This document shows, one piece after another, positions 42,490-51,934 of a DNA stretch of 64,000 bases. The notes under the pieces were generated by a model. The model was not told the origin of the DNA. It did not search any database and saw nothing but the letters and a program-made list of their open reading frames with translations. A program made the translations under genes and the position numbers. This stretch comes from Metarhizobium sp964253915 (GTDB lineage: Bacteria > Pseudomonadota > Alphaproteobacteria > Rhizobiales > Rhizobiaceae): positions 372,001 through 436,000 of the forward strand of contig NZ_CAXUSG020000002.1 in NCBI RefSeq assembly GCF_964253915.1, in the 5' to 3' direction. How positions within the stretch are numbered: position 1 is the first letter of the stretch; each line of letters begins with the position of its first letter.

Positions 42490-44016
42490 TCAGGCGCCGT
42501 TCAGCTCGTCGATCTGCGTCTGCAGCGACTTTGCCGTTTCTTCCGGCGACATTTCGCCGGAGAGCATGCGCTGCGTTTCGGACGCGATCAGCGAGTGATA
42601 CTCGTTGGCCTCGGGGATCTTCGGACCGAGCACGAAGTTCGGGTCCGCGATACCGACGCCATAAGCGGCTTCGAAGGTAAGCGCGTTTGGCATCTTGCTC
42701 GGACGTTTCTGCGCTTCCTTAACCTCTGGCATGTCGAGCACCGACTGGCGGGTCGGCGTGCCGCCGAGGCCCTTGAGAACATCGAACTGCAACTGCTTCG
42801 ACGTCGACCAGATCGCGAAGAGATAGGCCGCGCGCTGGATCTGCTCGGAGGCATTCTTATTGATGCCGATGCCGCCGATGCCGCAGTTCGTGCCGTTGAC
42901 GGCTTCGCCGCCATTCTTGATCCAGCTCGCCTCACCCTTCGGGCAAACGGCATAGGCTGTCTTGCCACCGGCCGCACGCGAGGTTTTCTCGTCTTCGACG
43001 GAAGCCGCGAACTCGTGATACTGAACCTGCATGGCAATGTTGCCGGACTGGTAGACCGTGTTCAGTTCCAGCGTGCCGTTCGCGAGGTTGTCCGGGTGGG
43101 AAACATCGGCGAATGCCTTGAACTTCTCCAGCATGAGCACGGACTGCTCGTCGCCCCACTTGGTCTTGCCCGGCTCCTTGGAACCCAGCTTGTCGTCGAT
43201 GTCGAAATCGGTCCAGCGGCCGTGCGAGAACATCAGGCGCTGAATGTCCAGCTGCGTCGTCCAGGCGAACGAACCCTGGTGCTGGGCATAACCGTAAGGC
43301 ACGTCGGCACCGCCCTCCTTCAGCTTCTTGAAGAAGGTGGCGTAGTCGAGGACGTTTTTCCAGGTGGTGTCCTTGGTGAACTCCATCCGGTAGCCGTACT
43401 CGGCTTCGAACGTCTTGGAGTGCTGTTCGAACAGATCCTGACGGTAGAAGGTGACCGGGATCGCCGCGTCGTACGGAAGCGCGATGACCTTGTCCTTGCT
43501 GTAGAAACGGCCGCAGGCGTTGAGGAAGTTCTCGACCCAGGCGCCATCGCCGTAGCCATCCGGGTCCTGCGGAAGTGCGTCGTCGCCAAACATCGGCGAA
43601 AGGTCGGCATAGAAATCGGCAAACGGTGCGCCGATCGGCTTGTCCTGCACATAGTTCAGGATGTAGTCGGACTTGCCGGAGCGCAGGTCGATGCCCGCCT
43701 TCTGCTGGACGACCGGAAGGTCGTCGGTCAGAACCTCGACCTCGATGCCGGTCAGGTCATAGAAGGCTTTGATGTTGTCGCGGATCGCGAAGGATGGCGG
43801 CGTGTTTTCCGACAGGAATGTCAGCTTCGAACCGGCGAACTGCTTCCATTTCGCATCGTCGGAGGATGCGGCCTGGACGCGCGTGCTCATGATCGTCGAG
43901 TTCAAACCAATCGCCAGCGAACCGGTGCCGAGCATCGTGGCTCCCATGCCACCAAGCTCCAGGAACCTGCGACGAGTCACAGTTTTGTATAAGGCATTCT
44001 TCGGCCTGTGAAACAT
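42490..44016 (-). CDS. Carbohydrate ABC transporter substrate-binding protein, Tat-type signal
   Basis: This 508-residue extracellular binding protein has an N-terminal twin-arginine signal (TRRRFLELGGMG, hydrophobic core to about residue 45, ending VQAASS), so it is probably exported folded by Tat. The mature part is of solute-binding family 1 (GIGGIGINKNASEQIQRAAYLFAIW, LPYDAAIPVTFYRQDLFE). It is longer than the usual 420-440 residues. ATG 44016 has GGGAGAGAGAT upstream; the frame before it is not needed. It is the first gene of the CUT1-kinase operon and is preceded by two AT-rich sites resembling those of the Aco-like and aldolase operons. Confidence 0.87.
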   Translation of the reverse strand: MFHRPKNALYKTVTRRRFLELGGMGATMLGTGSLAIGLNSTIMSTRVQAASSDDAKWKQFAGSKLTFLSENTPPSFAIRDNIKAFYDLTGIEVEVLTDDLPVVQQKAGIDLRSGKSDYILNYVQDKPIGAPFADFYADLSPMFGDDALPQDPDGYGDGAWVENFLNACGRFYSKDKVIALPYDAAIPVTFYRQDLFEQHSKTFEAEYGYRMEFTKDTTWKNVLDYATFFKKLKEGGADVPYGYAQHQGSFAWTTQLDIQRLMFSHGRWTDFDIDDKLGSKEPGKTKWGDEQSVLMLEKFKAFADVSHPDNLANGTLELNTVYQSGNIAMQVQYHEFAASVEDEKTSRAAGGKTAYAVCPKGEASWIKNGGEAVNGTNCGIGGIGINKNASEQIQRAAYLFAIWSTSKQLQFDVLKGLGGTPTRQSVLDMPEVKEAQKRPSKMPNALTFEAAYGVGIADPNFVLGPKIPEANEYHSLIASETQRMLSGEMSPEETAKSLQTQIDELNGA

Positions 44017-44554
44017 ATCTCTCTCCCAAAAGGCTGCGAAAGGCGCAGCCACCCTCCAAAGCGGCCTGGAGCCGGCTCCTCTCCGGCAACGAGGTCGAGC
44101 GTCATCTCATCTGGACGCAATGGAAACTTATGCGCGCCAAAATGTTTTGTAAATTATTTTCTTCAAATTCCGACGAGATTCTTTTTCTGCTGGGTTTGCT
44201 ACAAAATCAGGACTTAACAGAACGCAATTTCGCATTTTAAGTCCGCTTTTTTGTTGGGTTTTCAGGCTTTGAAGAAAATTTCCATATAAGCTGATTTTAC
44301 AGGCAGAGCTGGCGATAGATTTCACGGACAGGCACACGCCGCGTGCCTGGCGGTGGAAATTGCCGCCAAGCACACGCCCTCATTGCATGCCGTCAACCGC
44401 CGGCGGGAAATCAGCTAAAACGGGATCCACGACAAAGGCGCGAACGGCTGCATATCCACTTGTTCAGCCGAATGCGGACACCGCTGCAACCAGCCTCGGC
44501 GCCGCCATGTCCCTTCTCGACGTTCAACGGCCGCCCGAACGACGGCGCGCCGGG
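44017..44554. promoter_or_regulatory. 538-base upstream region with RpiR-like motifs
   Basis: This AT-rich region contains no credible gene. It holds ATTTTCTTCA at 44156-44165 and the inverted copy TGAAGAAAAT at 44270-44279. The first lies in a 21-base segment (44145-44165, beginning TTTTGTAAAT) that matches 54643-54663 at 19 of 21 positions. I infer binding of the RpiR regulator encoded at 51935-52855. Confidence 0.55.
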
Positions 44555-45265
44555 TTACAAGGACACGCCATTCGACCCGGCATTCTCCAGGATCGATGCA
44601 AGCGCCGCCGGCAGTTCCGCGAAACTGTCGATCAGCCGGTCGGCTCCCAACCCATCCAGCGGCGTCTTGGTGTAGCCATAGGTGAGCGCAATCACCGGCA
44701 CGCCGGCCGCCTTGCCCGTGGCGATATCGACCTCGGAATCGCCGACATAGACGATCGGTTGACCGCCGCCGGCCACCCGCGCCGTTTCCGTCAGGTGCCG
44801 CGGATCCGGCTTGCCGACCTTGAACGTGTCCGGCCCGGCGACGATCTTAAAGAAACGCCCCAGATCGAGATCGTCGACGATGAGGCGGGCGAAGCGCTCC
44901 ATCTTGTTGGTGCACACCCCCATGCGCCAACCTTCGGCCAACAGCTTCTCCAGCACTGGCACGACACCCGCATAGGGCCGGGTCTCCTGCGAGACGCGGG
45001 CGCCATAAATCTCCGTGAAACGCTGGACGGCGGCCTTGCCGCCTTCTTCGTCCCAGGCGACACCACGCTCGGCAAGCGCGCTGCGGACGAGATTGGGAAT
45101 GCCGTGGCCGATCAGCCGTCGTGCCGTCTCGGTGCCGATGGCATCCAGCCCTTTTTCCGCCATCAGCGTATCGAGCGCACCGGCGAGATCGGGAACGCTG
45201 TCGACCAGCGTGCCGTCGAGATCGAAGATAATCGTGCCGATCGTTGCGGCTGGTTTTTGGTTCAT
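44555..45265 (-). CDS. gph: Phosphoglycolate phosphatase-like HAD hydrolase
   Basis: This 236-residue HAD phosphatase has motif I FDLDGTLVDSVPDL, motif II VCTNKMERF, the lysine of motif III in KVGKPDPRHL and motif IV YVGDSEVDIATGKAAG. It fits the Gph/CbbZ family that dephosphorylates 2-phosphoglycolate or similar short phosphates. ATG 45265 follows AGGAG. It is last in the Aco-like operon, 110 bases after lpdA. In that context it may remove a phosphorylated C2 by-product of the sugar pathway. The exact substrate is not proven by sequence. Confidence 0.8.
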   Translation of the reverse strand: MNQKPAATIGTIIFDLDGTLVDSVPDLAGALDTLMAEKGLDAIGTETARRLIGHGIPNLVRSALAERGVAWDEEGGKAAVQRFTEIYGARVSQETRPYAGVVPVLEKLLAEGWRMGVCTNKMERFARLIVDDLDLGRFFKIVAGPDTFKVGKPDPRHLTETARVAGGGQPIVYVGDSEVDIATGKAAGVPVIALTYGYTKTPLDGLGADRLIDSFAELPAALASILENAGSNGVSL

Positions 45266-45375
45266 GTCGGTCTCCTGAAGCAGCTTCGCTTTTCTCCTCA
45301 TCGCGAAACCGCTGCACGTCTTGAGTTTGCACAATTCCGGACGCAAAACCGCATCGCACTTTTGCTGAACTTGTT

Positions 45376-46788
45376 CTAGCCGTGAATCGCGCCCGCTTGG
45401 GAAGCCAGAATAGCCTCATGCAGCGCTTCGGACAGCGTCGGATGCGGAAAGATTGTGTGGACGAGATTTTCACGCGTGGCGCCGAGCGTCATGGCGAGCG
45501 AAAATACCGGCACCAGTTCGCTGACCGATGGCCCGATCATATGCGCGCCGATCAGCTTGCCGCTCTCACGGTCGAAAAGCACTTTCAGCCAGCCGTCCGT
45601 CTCTCCGATCGTCACCGCCTTGCCGTTGCCGCGAAAGCTGAAGCGGCCGATATCGATGGCCTTCCCTGCGCTGACGGCTGCGTCCTCCGTCATGCCGATC
45701 GAGGCAATCTGCGGCGTGGCGAAGATGCAGGACGGAACCGGGCCAAGGCCGCCATGCACCACCTGTCCGGCAATCGCCTCGACGCAGCGCACCCCTTCAT
45801 GCTCGGCCTTGTGGGCAAGCATCGGCGGACCAGCGACATCCCCGATGGCATAGAGACCGGCAACATTGGTGCTGCCGAGCCTGTCCGTCGTGATTGCGCC
45901 GTTGCGGAACGCCACACCCAGCCGTTCAAGGCCGAGACCGCCGACATTGGCAACGACGCCGGCGGCGGAAAGCAGCTTTTCCGCCTCGATCCTTCGCGTT
46001 GCGCCATCCGCCTCGGTGAGATCGACAAGCACGCGATCGGCATCGATAGAGGTGGCGATCATTCCGGCGCCGGTAATGACATCGACACCACGTTTGCGCA
46101 GCGCCTTGCTCATCTGCTCGGCGATTTCCGCGTCCTCCTGCGGCAGGATACGCGGCAGGCGCTCGATCAGCGTCACTTTGGTGCCGAGCGTATTGTAAAG
46201 GCTAGCGAATTCGACGCCGATTGCGCCGGCACCGATGATGGCAAGCGAGGCGGGAATGGCATCTGCCGTCATCGCATGGTGATAGGACCAGATGCGTTTT
46301 CCATCCGGAACGATGCCCGGAAGGCGGCGCTCGCTGGCGCCTGTGGCGATGATGATATGGGGCGCACTATAGTCACCGGGTGGCAACGTGCCTTTCGGCG
46401 CCTCCGAGAGCGCCGCGGAAACGATGACGCGGCCGGGTTCGGGGATTTCCGCCGTACCCCAGATGACATCCACCTTGTTCTTGCGCAGCAGGAACTGCAC
46501 GCCGGCATTGAGTTGGCCGGCGACGCTACGGGAACGCGCGACGATGGCCGCCATGTTGGCGACCGGTTGTCCCGCCTCGATGCCGAAACCGGCCGAATGG
46601 CGGGCATGTTCCAGAAGCTCCGCCGAATGCAGCAGCGATTTCGTCGGGATGCAACCCCAGTTGAGGCAGATGCCGCCGAGGTGGTTGCGCTCGACGATTG
46701 CAGCGCGCAGGCCAAGCTGCGCCGCCCGGATCGCCGCGACATATCCACCGGGTCCGGCCCCGATGACGATGACATCATAAGCCGACAT
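45376..46788 (-). CDS. lpdA: Dihydrolipoamide dehydrogenase (E3)
   Basis: This 470-residue flavoenzyme reoxidises dihydrolipoyl groups of the dehydrogenase complex. It has the FAD motif VIVIGAGPGGYVAAIRAAQLG, redox-active cysteines C41 and C46 (GGICLNWGCIPTK), the NAD motif AIIGAGAIGVEFAS, the second FAD motif YAIGDVAGPPMLAHKA, and the catalytic His-Glu in HPTLSEALHEA near the C-terminus. All key residues are present. It lies 94 bases downstream of the E2 gene and is likely dedicated to this complex rather than to central metabolism. Confidence 0.94.
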   Translation of the reverse strand: MSAYDVIVIGAGPGGYVAAIRAAQLGLRAAIVERNHLGGICLNWGCIPTKSLLHSAELLEHARHSAGFGIEAGQPVANMAAIVARSRSVAGQLNAGVQFLLRKNKVDVIWGTAEIPEPGRVIVSAALSEAPKGTLPPGDYSAPHIIIATGASERRLPGIVPDGKRIWSYHHAMTADAIPASLAIIGAGAIGVEFASLYNTLGTKVTLIERLPRILPQEDAEIAEQMSKALRKRGVDVITGAGMIATSIDADRVLVDLTEADGATRRIEAEKLLSAAGVVANVGGLGLERLGVAFRNGAITTDRLGSTNVAGLYAIGDVAGPPMLAHKAEHEGVRCVEAIAGQVVHGGLGPVPSCIFATPQIASIGMTEDAAVSAGKAIDIGRFSFRGNGKAVTIGETDGWLKVLFDRESGKLIGAHMIGPSVSELVPVFSLAMTLGATRENLVHTIFPHPTLSEALHEAILASQAGAIHG

Positions 46789-46882
46789 CCGGCGGTCCTT
46801 TCATGCCAAATCGGGGAGTTTTATCCAGCCGGCACAGGCCACGCGCCAGGGAGACGCGTGGCCGGCCGGGAGGTGAAGCGCC

Positions 46883-48217
46883 TTAGCCGGCGCTTCGGAT
46901 CGTTTGAGACACCAACCGCCCGACAAGCGGCGCGGCCTCCAGCTGCGGCAGGTGGCCGACCTGGGCGAGGCGATGCAGCGCCACATGCGGCGGCGTAGAT
47001 TCCGCCTGATCGGAGGGCACGATGCGATCCTCGCGACCGACGATGATGCGGGCCGGACCGCCGAAGCGGGAAAGCGCATCGCGCACGGAAAACAGCTGGG
47101 TATTGCCGGAGATGATACCGGCTGCCAAGCGCGCCTGGTTCTGTGCCATGGCAGTTCCTTCGCGACCGGCAAGTGTTGCACGGACCAGCACGCCCGGCAA
47201 ATCCGCTGGGTCGTGCACCAGGAGATCGAGCCACACCTTGAATGCCGCTTCGCTGCCGGACGACAGGAAACCGGCGAAATAGTCGCCGTTGATCTTGGGG
47301 CCGAGGCCGGCGGGCGCAATCAGCGTCAAGGACCGAACGTCGAGATCGCCCCCGCCGGCGATGGCGGTTGCGATAGCCGCGCCGAGCGAATGGCCGACGA
47401 GATGCAGCCGGCCAATCTCCTGCGCGCCAAGGGTGTTGCGCACGGCGACGACGAGATCGTCGAAACTTTCCGCCGCCACCCCGGCCGCCGCGCCATGCGC
47501 CGGCAAGTCAATGGCGAGGATCGGATTGCTGATGCCAAGATGTGACAGGAACGGCCGCCACGCGGATAATTCACCGCCAAAGCCATGGATGAACAGGACG
47601 GGATCGCCCGTGCCCGATTGCAGCGTCTTGAGGATGCCGGATCCGGCGGCCGGCGACGACTGCCCTGCCACGCCACGGAAAGCGACGACCGAAGCCGTTT
47701 CCGGCGAGCGGCTGCGCTGGAAGGCGATGACATCCTGCTTGACCACCGCGCCCTTGGGTCCGGTGCCGGGAATGGCGGCGATATCCAGGCCGGCGCTGAA
47801 GGCAAGTCGGCGGGCGAGTGGGGACGAACCGCCCGTTCCCGTCTTGAGATAGGCGGTTTCCGCGGCATGCGCGGTTTCGACAGCCTGCGAGGCAACAGGT
47901 TCCTTGGCGGTCTCGACGATGGCTTGCGCATCCTCGCCGGAAAAGGACTCGGCTGCCGGTGCGGCCTCCAGTTTTTCGCCTTCCTCGCCCACCATCATCA
48001 GCGGTTCGAGGACGACGGCCATGTCACCAACCTGATAGCGGACTTCCAGGATCGTGCCGGTCTCGAAGGCCTCGACCTCGAAGACGGCTTTTTCCGATTC
48101 GACTTCGGCGACGATGTCGCCTTTCTTCACCTTGTCGCCCGGTTTGACGAGGATCGCCGTGACCTTGCCTTCGGTCAGGTCCTGACCGACCTGCGGCATA
48201 AGAATGGGACGTGCCAT
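46883..48217 (-). CDS. Acetoin dehydrogenase-type E2 (lipoyl domain plus alpha/beta-hydrolase domain)
   Basis: This 444-residue protein resembles AcoC. Residues 1-80 form a lipoyl domain with the lipoylation lysine K43 in VESEKAVFEVEA. Around 135-170 is a peripheral subunit-binding domain (SPLARRLAFSAGLDIAAIPG, GPKGAVVKQDV). Instead of the usual acyltransferase core, residues from about 200 form an alpha/beta-hydrolase domain with VLFIHGFGGE, nucleophile motif LVGHSLGAA and the terminal GHLPQLEAAP histidine. Acetoin-type complexes use this architecture. ATG 48217 follows GAGGAGAACC. The transaldolase gene lies 11 bases upstream. Confidence 0.9.
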   Translation of the reverse strand: MARPILMPQVGQDLTEGKVTAILVKPGDKVKKGDIVAEVESEKAVFEVEAFETGTILEVRYQVGDMAVVLEPLMMVGEEGEKLEAAPAAESFSGEDAQAIVETAKEPVASQAVETAHAAETAYLKTGTGGSSPLARRLAFSAGLDIAAIPGTGPKGAVVKQDVIAFQRSRSPETASVVAFRGVAGQSSPAAGSGILKTLQSGTGDPVLFIHGFGGELSAWRPFLSHLGISNPILAIDLPAHGAAAGVAAESFDDLVVAVRNTLGAQEIGRLHLVGHSLGAAIATAIAGGGDLDVRSLTLIAPAGLGPKINGDYFAGFLSSGSEAAFKVWLDLLVHDPADLPGVLVRATLAGREGTAMAQNQARLAAGIISGNTQLFSVRDALSRFGGPARIIVGREDRIVPSDQAESTPPHVALHRLAQVGHLPQLEAAPLVGRLVSQTIRSAG

Positions 48218-48228
48218 GATGGTTCTCC

Positions 48229-49449
48229 TCAAGCCACGCGGCGGCGTAACGTTTCGACGGATTGGGCGACGAAATCGACCGTCCGCCGGGTGGCGGCGGC
48301 AAATTCAGCGGCCGTTGCGACAAAGGCGCCGAAGTATGAAAACTCCTCCGGCTTCAGGCCATTAAATTCATAGGCCTGACGGAAATAGGGAATGCGCATC
48401 AGCTTCTCGATCACCTCGGCCGGTGCATCCTCATCGATGGCTTTCGGATCGAATTCCGGCAGCCGGTCCTCGGCCTGCATCAGCTGGGCGATGTAACCGG
48501 GCGGGCAGGTGTAGACGAAATCGCCGCCGGCGATCCTGGCGATGTGCCAGCTCGATGCCGAACCGCCCGGCCCTTCGTCCGCAACACGCATAGAGCATTG
48601 CAGCATCTTGCTGGGATGGTTGCGCTTCTTGCCGTAACGATAGGCCCGCTTCAGCACCGCCATTTCGCCGTAAATGATGTCTTCGGGCGAAAGCACGATG
48701 CCGCGCGCTTCTGCCTGCGCCTTGAGGTCGCCGATATTGCCGAGCCGGGACGACATGTGGGTGATGACCGAGCGCCATGCCGACAGATCGATGCCCTCGG
48801 CCTTTGCCCGGTCGAGACCGCGCGAGACGGCGTTCATGCAGGCAACATATTGCGACACGGTGAAGGACGTTGTGTTGTTGGTGGAAATACCGCGAGCAGT
48901 CAGTTCTTCGATGACCTCGTAGCCTTCCTTCGACCCCGGGATCTTCACCATCACGTTCGGTGCGATTGCTGCCAGTTGAAGGCCCTGTTCCAGCATGCGC
49001 GCCCTGTCGGTGACGAAGCGCGGGTCGACCTGGCCCGAGAGATAACCGTATTTGCCGCCGGATTTTTCGAAGACCGGACGGATCATCGCGGCGCCACGCC
49101 GGACGACATCGATATAGACCGTCCAATAGATATCCTCGATGTCGTCGACATTGCGCTCGGCGGCGATCCGGCGGATTTCTTCCGCCCAGAAGGCGGGATC
49201 GGCCTGGATCGCCTGGGCCGAGAGCGGCGGATTGGTGGTCACGCCGCGAAAACCCATTTCCCCGGTCTTTTCAGCGTGTTCGGGATCAAAGAGACGGGTC
49301 AGCTGCGCATCCCAATCCGCCTGCTTTTCCGCCGGTGCGGTCTTGAGAACCGACCGTTTCCAGCTTTCATAAACGAGTGGCGAAGAATCCCACCAGATCT
49401 CGCATTCCGGATTGGTGGCCGCCAATTTTTCCAGGACATGAAGTGCCAT
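48229..49449 (-). CDS. Transaldolase family protein
   Basis: This 406-residue TIM-barrel protein keeps the main transaldolase residues: D21 in WWDSSP, FRGVTTNPPLSA (strand two), the Schiff-base lysine K169 in NVMVKIPGSKEG and the serine/threonine-rich STNNTTSFTVSQ. It is longer than TalB (316), with extra helices at both ends. It is embedded between E1-beta and E2 of the Aco-like complex, with gaps of 23 and 11 bases, a position not found in standard acetoin operons. I infer that it transfers a three-carbon unit, or cleaves a specific substrate, upstream of the dehydrogenase. Confidence 0.85.
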   Translation of the reverse strand: MALHVLEKLAATNPECEIWWDSSPLVYESWKRSVLKTAPAEKQADWDAQLTRLFDPEHAEKTGEMGFRGVTTNPPLSAQAIQADPAFWAEEIRRIAAERNVDDIEDIYWTVYIDVVRRGAAMIRPVFEKSGGKYGYLSGQVDPRFVTDRARMLEQGLQLAAIAPNVMVKIPGSKEGYEVIEELTARGISTNNTTSFTVSQYVACMNAVSRGLDRAKAEGIDLSAWRSVITHMSSRLGNIGDLKAQAEARGIVLSPEDIIYGEMAVLKRAYRYGKKRNHPSKMLQCSMRVADEGPGGSASSWHIARIAGGDFVYTCPPGYIAQLMQAEDRLPEFDPKAIDEDAPAEVIEKLMRIPYFRQAYEFNGLKPEEFSYFGAFVATAAEFAAATRRTVDFVAQSVETLRRRVA

Positions 49450-49472
49450 TGTCGTGCTCCATCTGTCTGGGG

Positions 49473-50477
49473 TTACTCGGCGGCAATCGCGACGGGCTTG
49501 GCATGCAGCGAACGCTTGACGGCGGCAACGATATCGTCGACCTGCGGCACGCTTGCCTTTTCCAGTTCCAGGTTGAACGGGATCGGGATGTTGAGGCCGG
49601 CGACGATCTCGATCGGCGCGTCGAGATGGTAAAAAGCTTCCTCCTGGATGATCGAGGCGATGTCGGAAGCGACGCCGCCACGGCGCACGGCTTCCTGGAC
49701 GATCACCGCCCGGTTCGTCTTGGCGACCGAGGTGAGGATCATCTCCTTGTCGAGCGGAACCAGCGTGCGCGGATCGATGACCTCGACCTCGATGCCCTCT
49801 GCCGCCAGCTTTTCCGCCGCTTCCAGCGTGCGCGGCACCATGTTCGACCAGGCGATCACCGTCACGTCCTTGCCGGGACGCTTGATGTCGCCCTTGCCGA
49901 ACTCGATGATGTGTTCACCATCCGGCACCATGCCCTTGGTCATGTAGAGATGCTTGTGCTCCAGGAACATCACCGGATCGGGCTGGCGAAGCGCGTATTT
50001 CAGCAGGCCCTTGGCATCCGAGGGCGTCGAAGGCATGACGACCTTCAGCCCGGGGATGTGGTAGAACATCGCCTCCAGGCTCTGCGAATGCTGCGCGGCA
50101 ACGCCGCCGCCCGTGCCGCCCTGGGTGCGCATGATGAAGGGCACGCGTCCGTCGCCACCGGTCATCAGCCGGAATTTTGCTGCCTGGTTGACGATCATGT
50201 CCATGCCGAGCATGGCAAAGTCGATATAGAGGATTTCGACGATGGGGCGGGCGCCGGCAATGGCAGCGCCGACGCCGACGCCGATCATGCCGGCTTCGGC
50301 AATCGGCGTATCACGGATGCGCTTCGGGCCGTATTTCTCCAGAAGCCCTTCCGTTACCTTGTAGGAGCCGCCGCGCTCGGCAATGCCTTCACCGATGATG
50401 AAGACGGTCTTGTCGCGCGCCATTTCTTCGTCGATCGCCTCACGAAGGGCGTCGCGGTACATGATTTCTCTGGCCAT
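49473..50477 (-). CDS. Acetoin/2-oxoacid dehydrogenase E1 beta subunit
   Basis: This 334-residue protein is the beta half of the ThDP-dependent E1 component. It starts MAREIMYRDALREAIDEEMARDKTVF (two parts: MAREIMYRDALREA, IDEEMARDKTVF) and has GEGIAERGGSYKVTEGL, the loop DTPIAEAGMIGVGVGAAIAG with the cofactor-activating glutamate, and PFIMRTQGGTGGGVAAQHSQSLEAM in its central region. These match AcoB and PdhB proteins. It begins 22 bases after E1 alpha. No acetoin-specific residue can be read with certainty, so the true substrate may be another hydroxyketone or 2-oxoacid. Confidence 0.9.
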   Translation of the reverse strand: MAREIMYRDALREAIDEEMARDKTVFIIGEGIAERGGSYKVTEGLLEKYGPKRIRDTPIAEAGMIGVGVGAAIAGARPIVEILYIDFAMLGMDMIVNQAAKFRLMTGGDGRVPFIMRTQGGTGGGVAAQHSQSLEAMFYHIPGLKVVMPSTPSDAKGLLKYALRQPDPVMFLEHKHLYMTKGMVPDGEHIIEFGKGDIKRPGKDVTVIAWSNMVPRTLEAAEKLAAEGIEVEVIDPRTLVPLDKEMILTSVAKTNRAVIVQEAVRRGGVASDIASIIQEEAFYHLDAPIEIVAGLNIPIPFNLELEKASVPQVDDIVAAVKRSLHAKPVAIAAE

Positions 50478-50499
50478 TTTTACTCTCCCCCAAACGTGA

Positions 50500-51486
50500 T
50501 CAGTAAGCTGCGACGAAGTCGTGGAACTCGGAGATCGAAATCTCGCGGCTCGCCTTCGAGAATTCGACGGCGGCGTCGAATTCCTGCTTGATCTCGTTTT
50601 CGATCGCCTCGATTTCAGCGGCGTCGATACCCGCCATCTCGACCAGCGCGTTGCGGGCGCGATCGACGGGATCACGCTCCTTGTAGTAGGCCAGTCTTTC
50701 GGCCGGCATGTACTTGCCGGGGTCGTTCACATGGTGGCCCATGTGGCGGTAGGTCTTTGCCTCGATAAGGATCGGGCCCTCGCCGCGCCGGCACTTTTCG
50801 ACAGCCTCCTGCGTCAGGTTATAGACGGCAAGCGGATCGTTGCCATCGACCTGGTAGCTTTCGACGCCGATGCTGAGGCCACGTTTGTAAAGATCGACCT
50901 CGCGGGTCGATTCCTCGATGCGGGTCGACACCGCGTACTGGTTGTTTTCGATGACGAGGACGAAGGCGAGGTTCCAGATCGCAGCGAGATTCAGCGATTC
51001 CAGGAAGGTGCCGTTGTTGGACGCGCCATCGGTGGTGAAGGTCACCGTGACGGCATCCGAACCCTTGATCTGCGCCGCCAGCGCCGCACCGACACCCAGC
51101 GGCGTACCGGCGCCGACGATGCCGTTGGCACCGAGATTACCGACGCTGATATCGGCAATATGCATCGAGCCGCCGTAGCCACGGCAATAACCGGTCTCCT
51201 TCTGTAAGAGCTCGGCGACCATGCGGTTGACGTCGGCGCCCCAGGCAATGCAGTGGCCATGACCACGATGCGTCGAGGCAATATAGTCCCCCTCCCGCAA
51301 AGCCGCGCAAACGCCGGTCGCAATCCCTTCCTGCCCGAGATAGGGATGGAAGTAGCCGCGGATCAGGCCCTGCCGGTAAAGCTTGATGCCCTCGGTCTCG
51401 AAGACGCGGATCTTGTAGGCAGTTCTGAAAAGTTTTTCCAGAAGCTCCCGCGAAGGAGCATTTGCCTTGTGGGCCTGCGCTGACAT
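50500..51486 (-). CDS. Acetoin/2-oxoacid dehydrogenase E1 alpha subunit
   Basis: This 328-residue protein is the ThDP-binding alpha half of E1. It has RGYFHPYLGQEGIATGVC, STHRGHGHCIAWGADV, the motif YGGSMHIADISVGNLGANG and the metal-ThDP segment TDGASNNGTFLESLN followed by VIENN. The usual GDGA is TDGA here, and acetoin homologues read HCIAKG where this has HCIAWG. These differences suggest a divergent paralogue, perhaps with altered substrate. ATG 51486 starts the operon, which runs E1 alpha, E1 beta, transaldolase, E2, lpdA, phosphatase. It is divergent from the RpiR regulator. Confidence 0.9.
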   Translation of the reverse strand: MSAQAHKANAPSRELLEKLFRTAYKIRVFETEGIKLYRQGLIRGYFHPYLGQEGIATGVCAALREGDYIASTHRGHGHCIAWGADVNRMVAELLQKETGYCRGYGGSMHIADISVGNLGANGIVGAGTPLGVGAALAAQIKGSDAVTVTFTTDGASNNGTFLESLNLAAIWNLAFVLVIENNQYAVSTRIEESTREVDLYKRGLSIGVESYQVDGNDPLAVYNLTQEAVEKCRRGEGPILIEAKTYRHMGHHVNDPGKYMPAERLAYYKERDPVDRARNALVEMAGIDAAEIEAIENEIKQEFDAAVEFSKASREISISEFHDFVAAY

Positions 51487-51934
51487 GGATTGTCTCTCCC
51501 CAAAACATTCGTTTTTTTCGATGGGAAATTCCTAGCATCGCACCCAGAACCTGTCGAGAAAATTTTCTTCACAATCGCCTATTTTCTATCCGCTGCCACG
51601 ACATCTACGAAGGCTCATCCGAAATTCGATTTAATATGTTGAAAAACAACAAAACTTCAATTTTGAGGAGCTTGCATATCATTTTCACAAATCGAATATG
51701 TCGCCACAGAAACCAGCCGCGCCTCTCTCCAAGCTAAAAATAATGAAAATTTCTTACATATCTTCTCTTCGGCCGCTCCGGGTTTTGCAAAGCCCTGGAA
51801 AAACGGCCCATGAACAAGAAATCCGGACGGCTCGACCGCCTCTAAGTTTGGCGAGTAAACTTTTCTTCCTTTTGCGGAAGTGATACGAGGTACAACGGTC
51901 GCATGAGTGGCCACATTCCAACACGGATCATTCA
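51487..51934. promoter_or_regulatory. Divergent region between Aco-like operon and rpiR-type gene
   Basis: These 448 bases contain no supported gene. The Aco-proximal half is AT-rich and includes GAAAATTTTC (51558-51567) overlapping ATTTTCTTCA (51562-51571, identical to 44156-44165) and TGAAAATTTCTTACA at 51743-51757. They are candidate sites of the adjacent RpiR regulator. Confidence 0.55.

Noticed and set aside
44555..51486. Standard acetoin catabolic operon
   Set aside because: The E1-E2-E3 set looks alike, but the E1 alpha motif differences, the transaldolase and the RpiR regulator in place of AcoR make a plain acetoin assignment unsafe.
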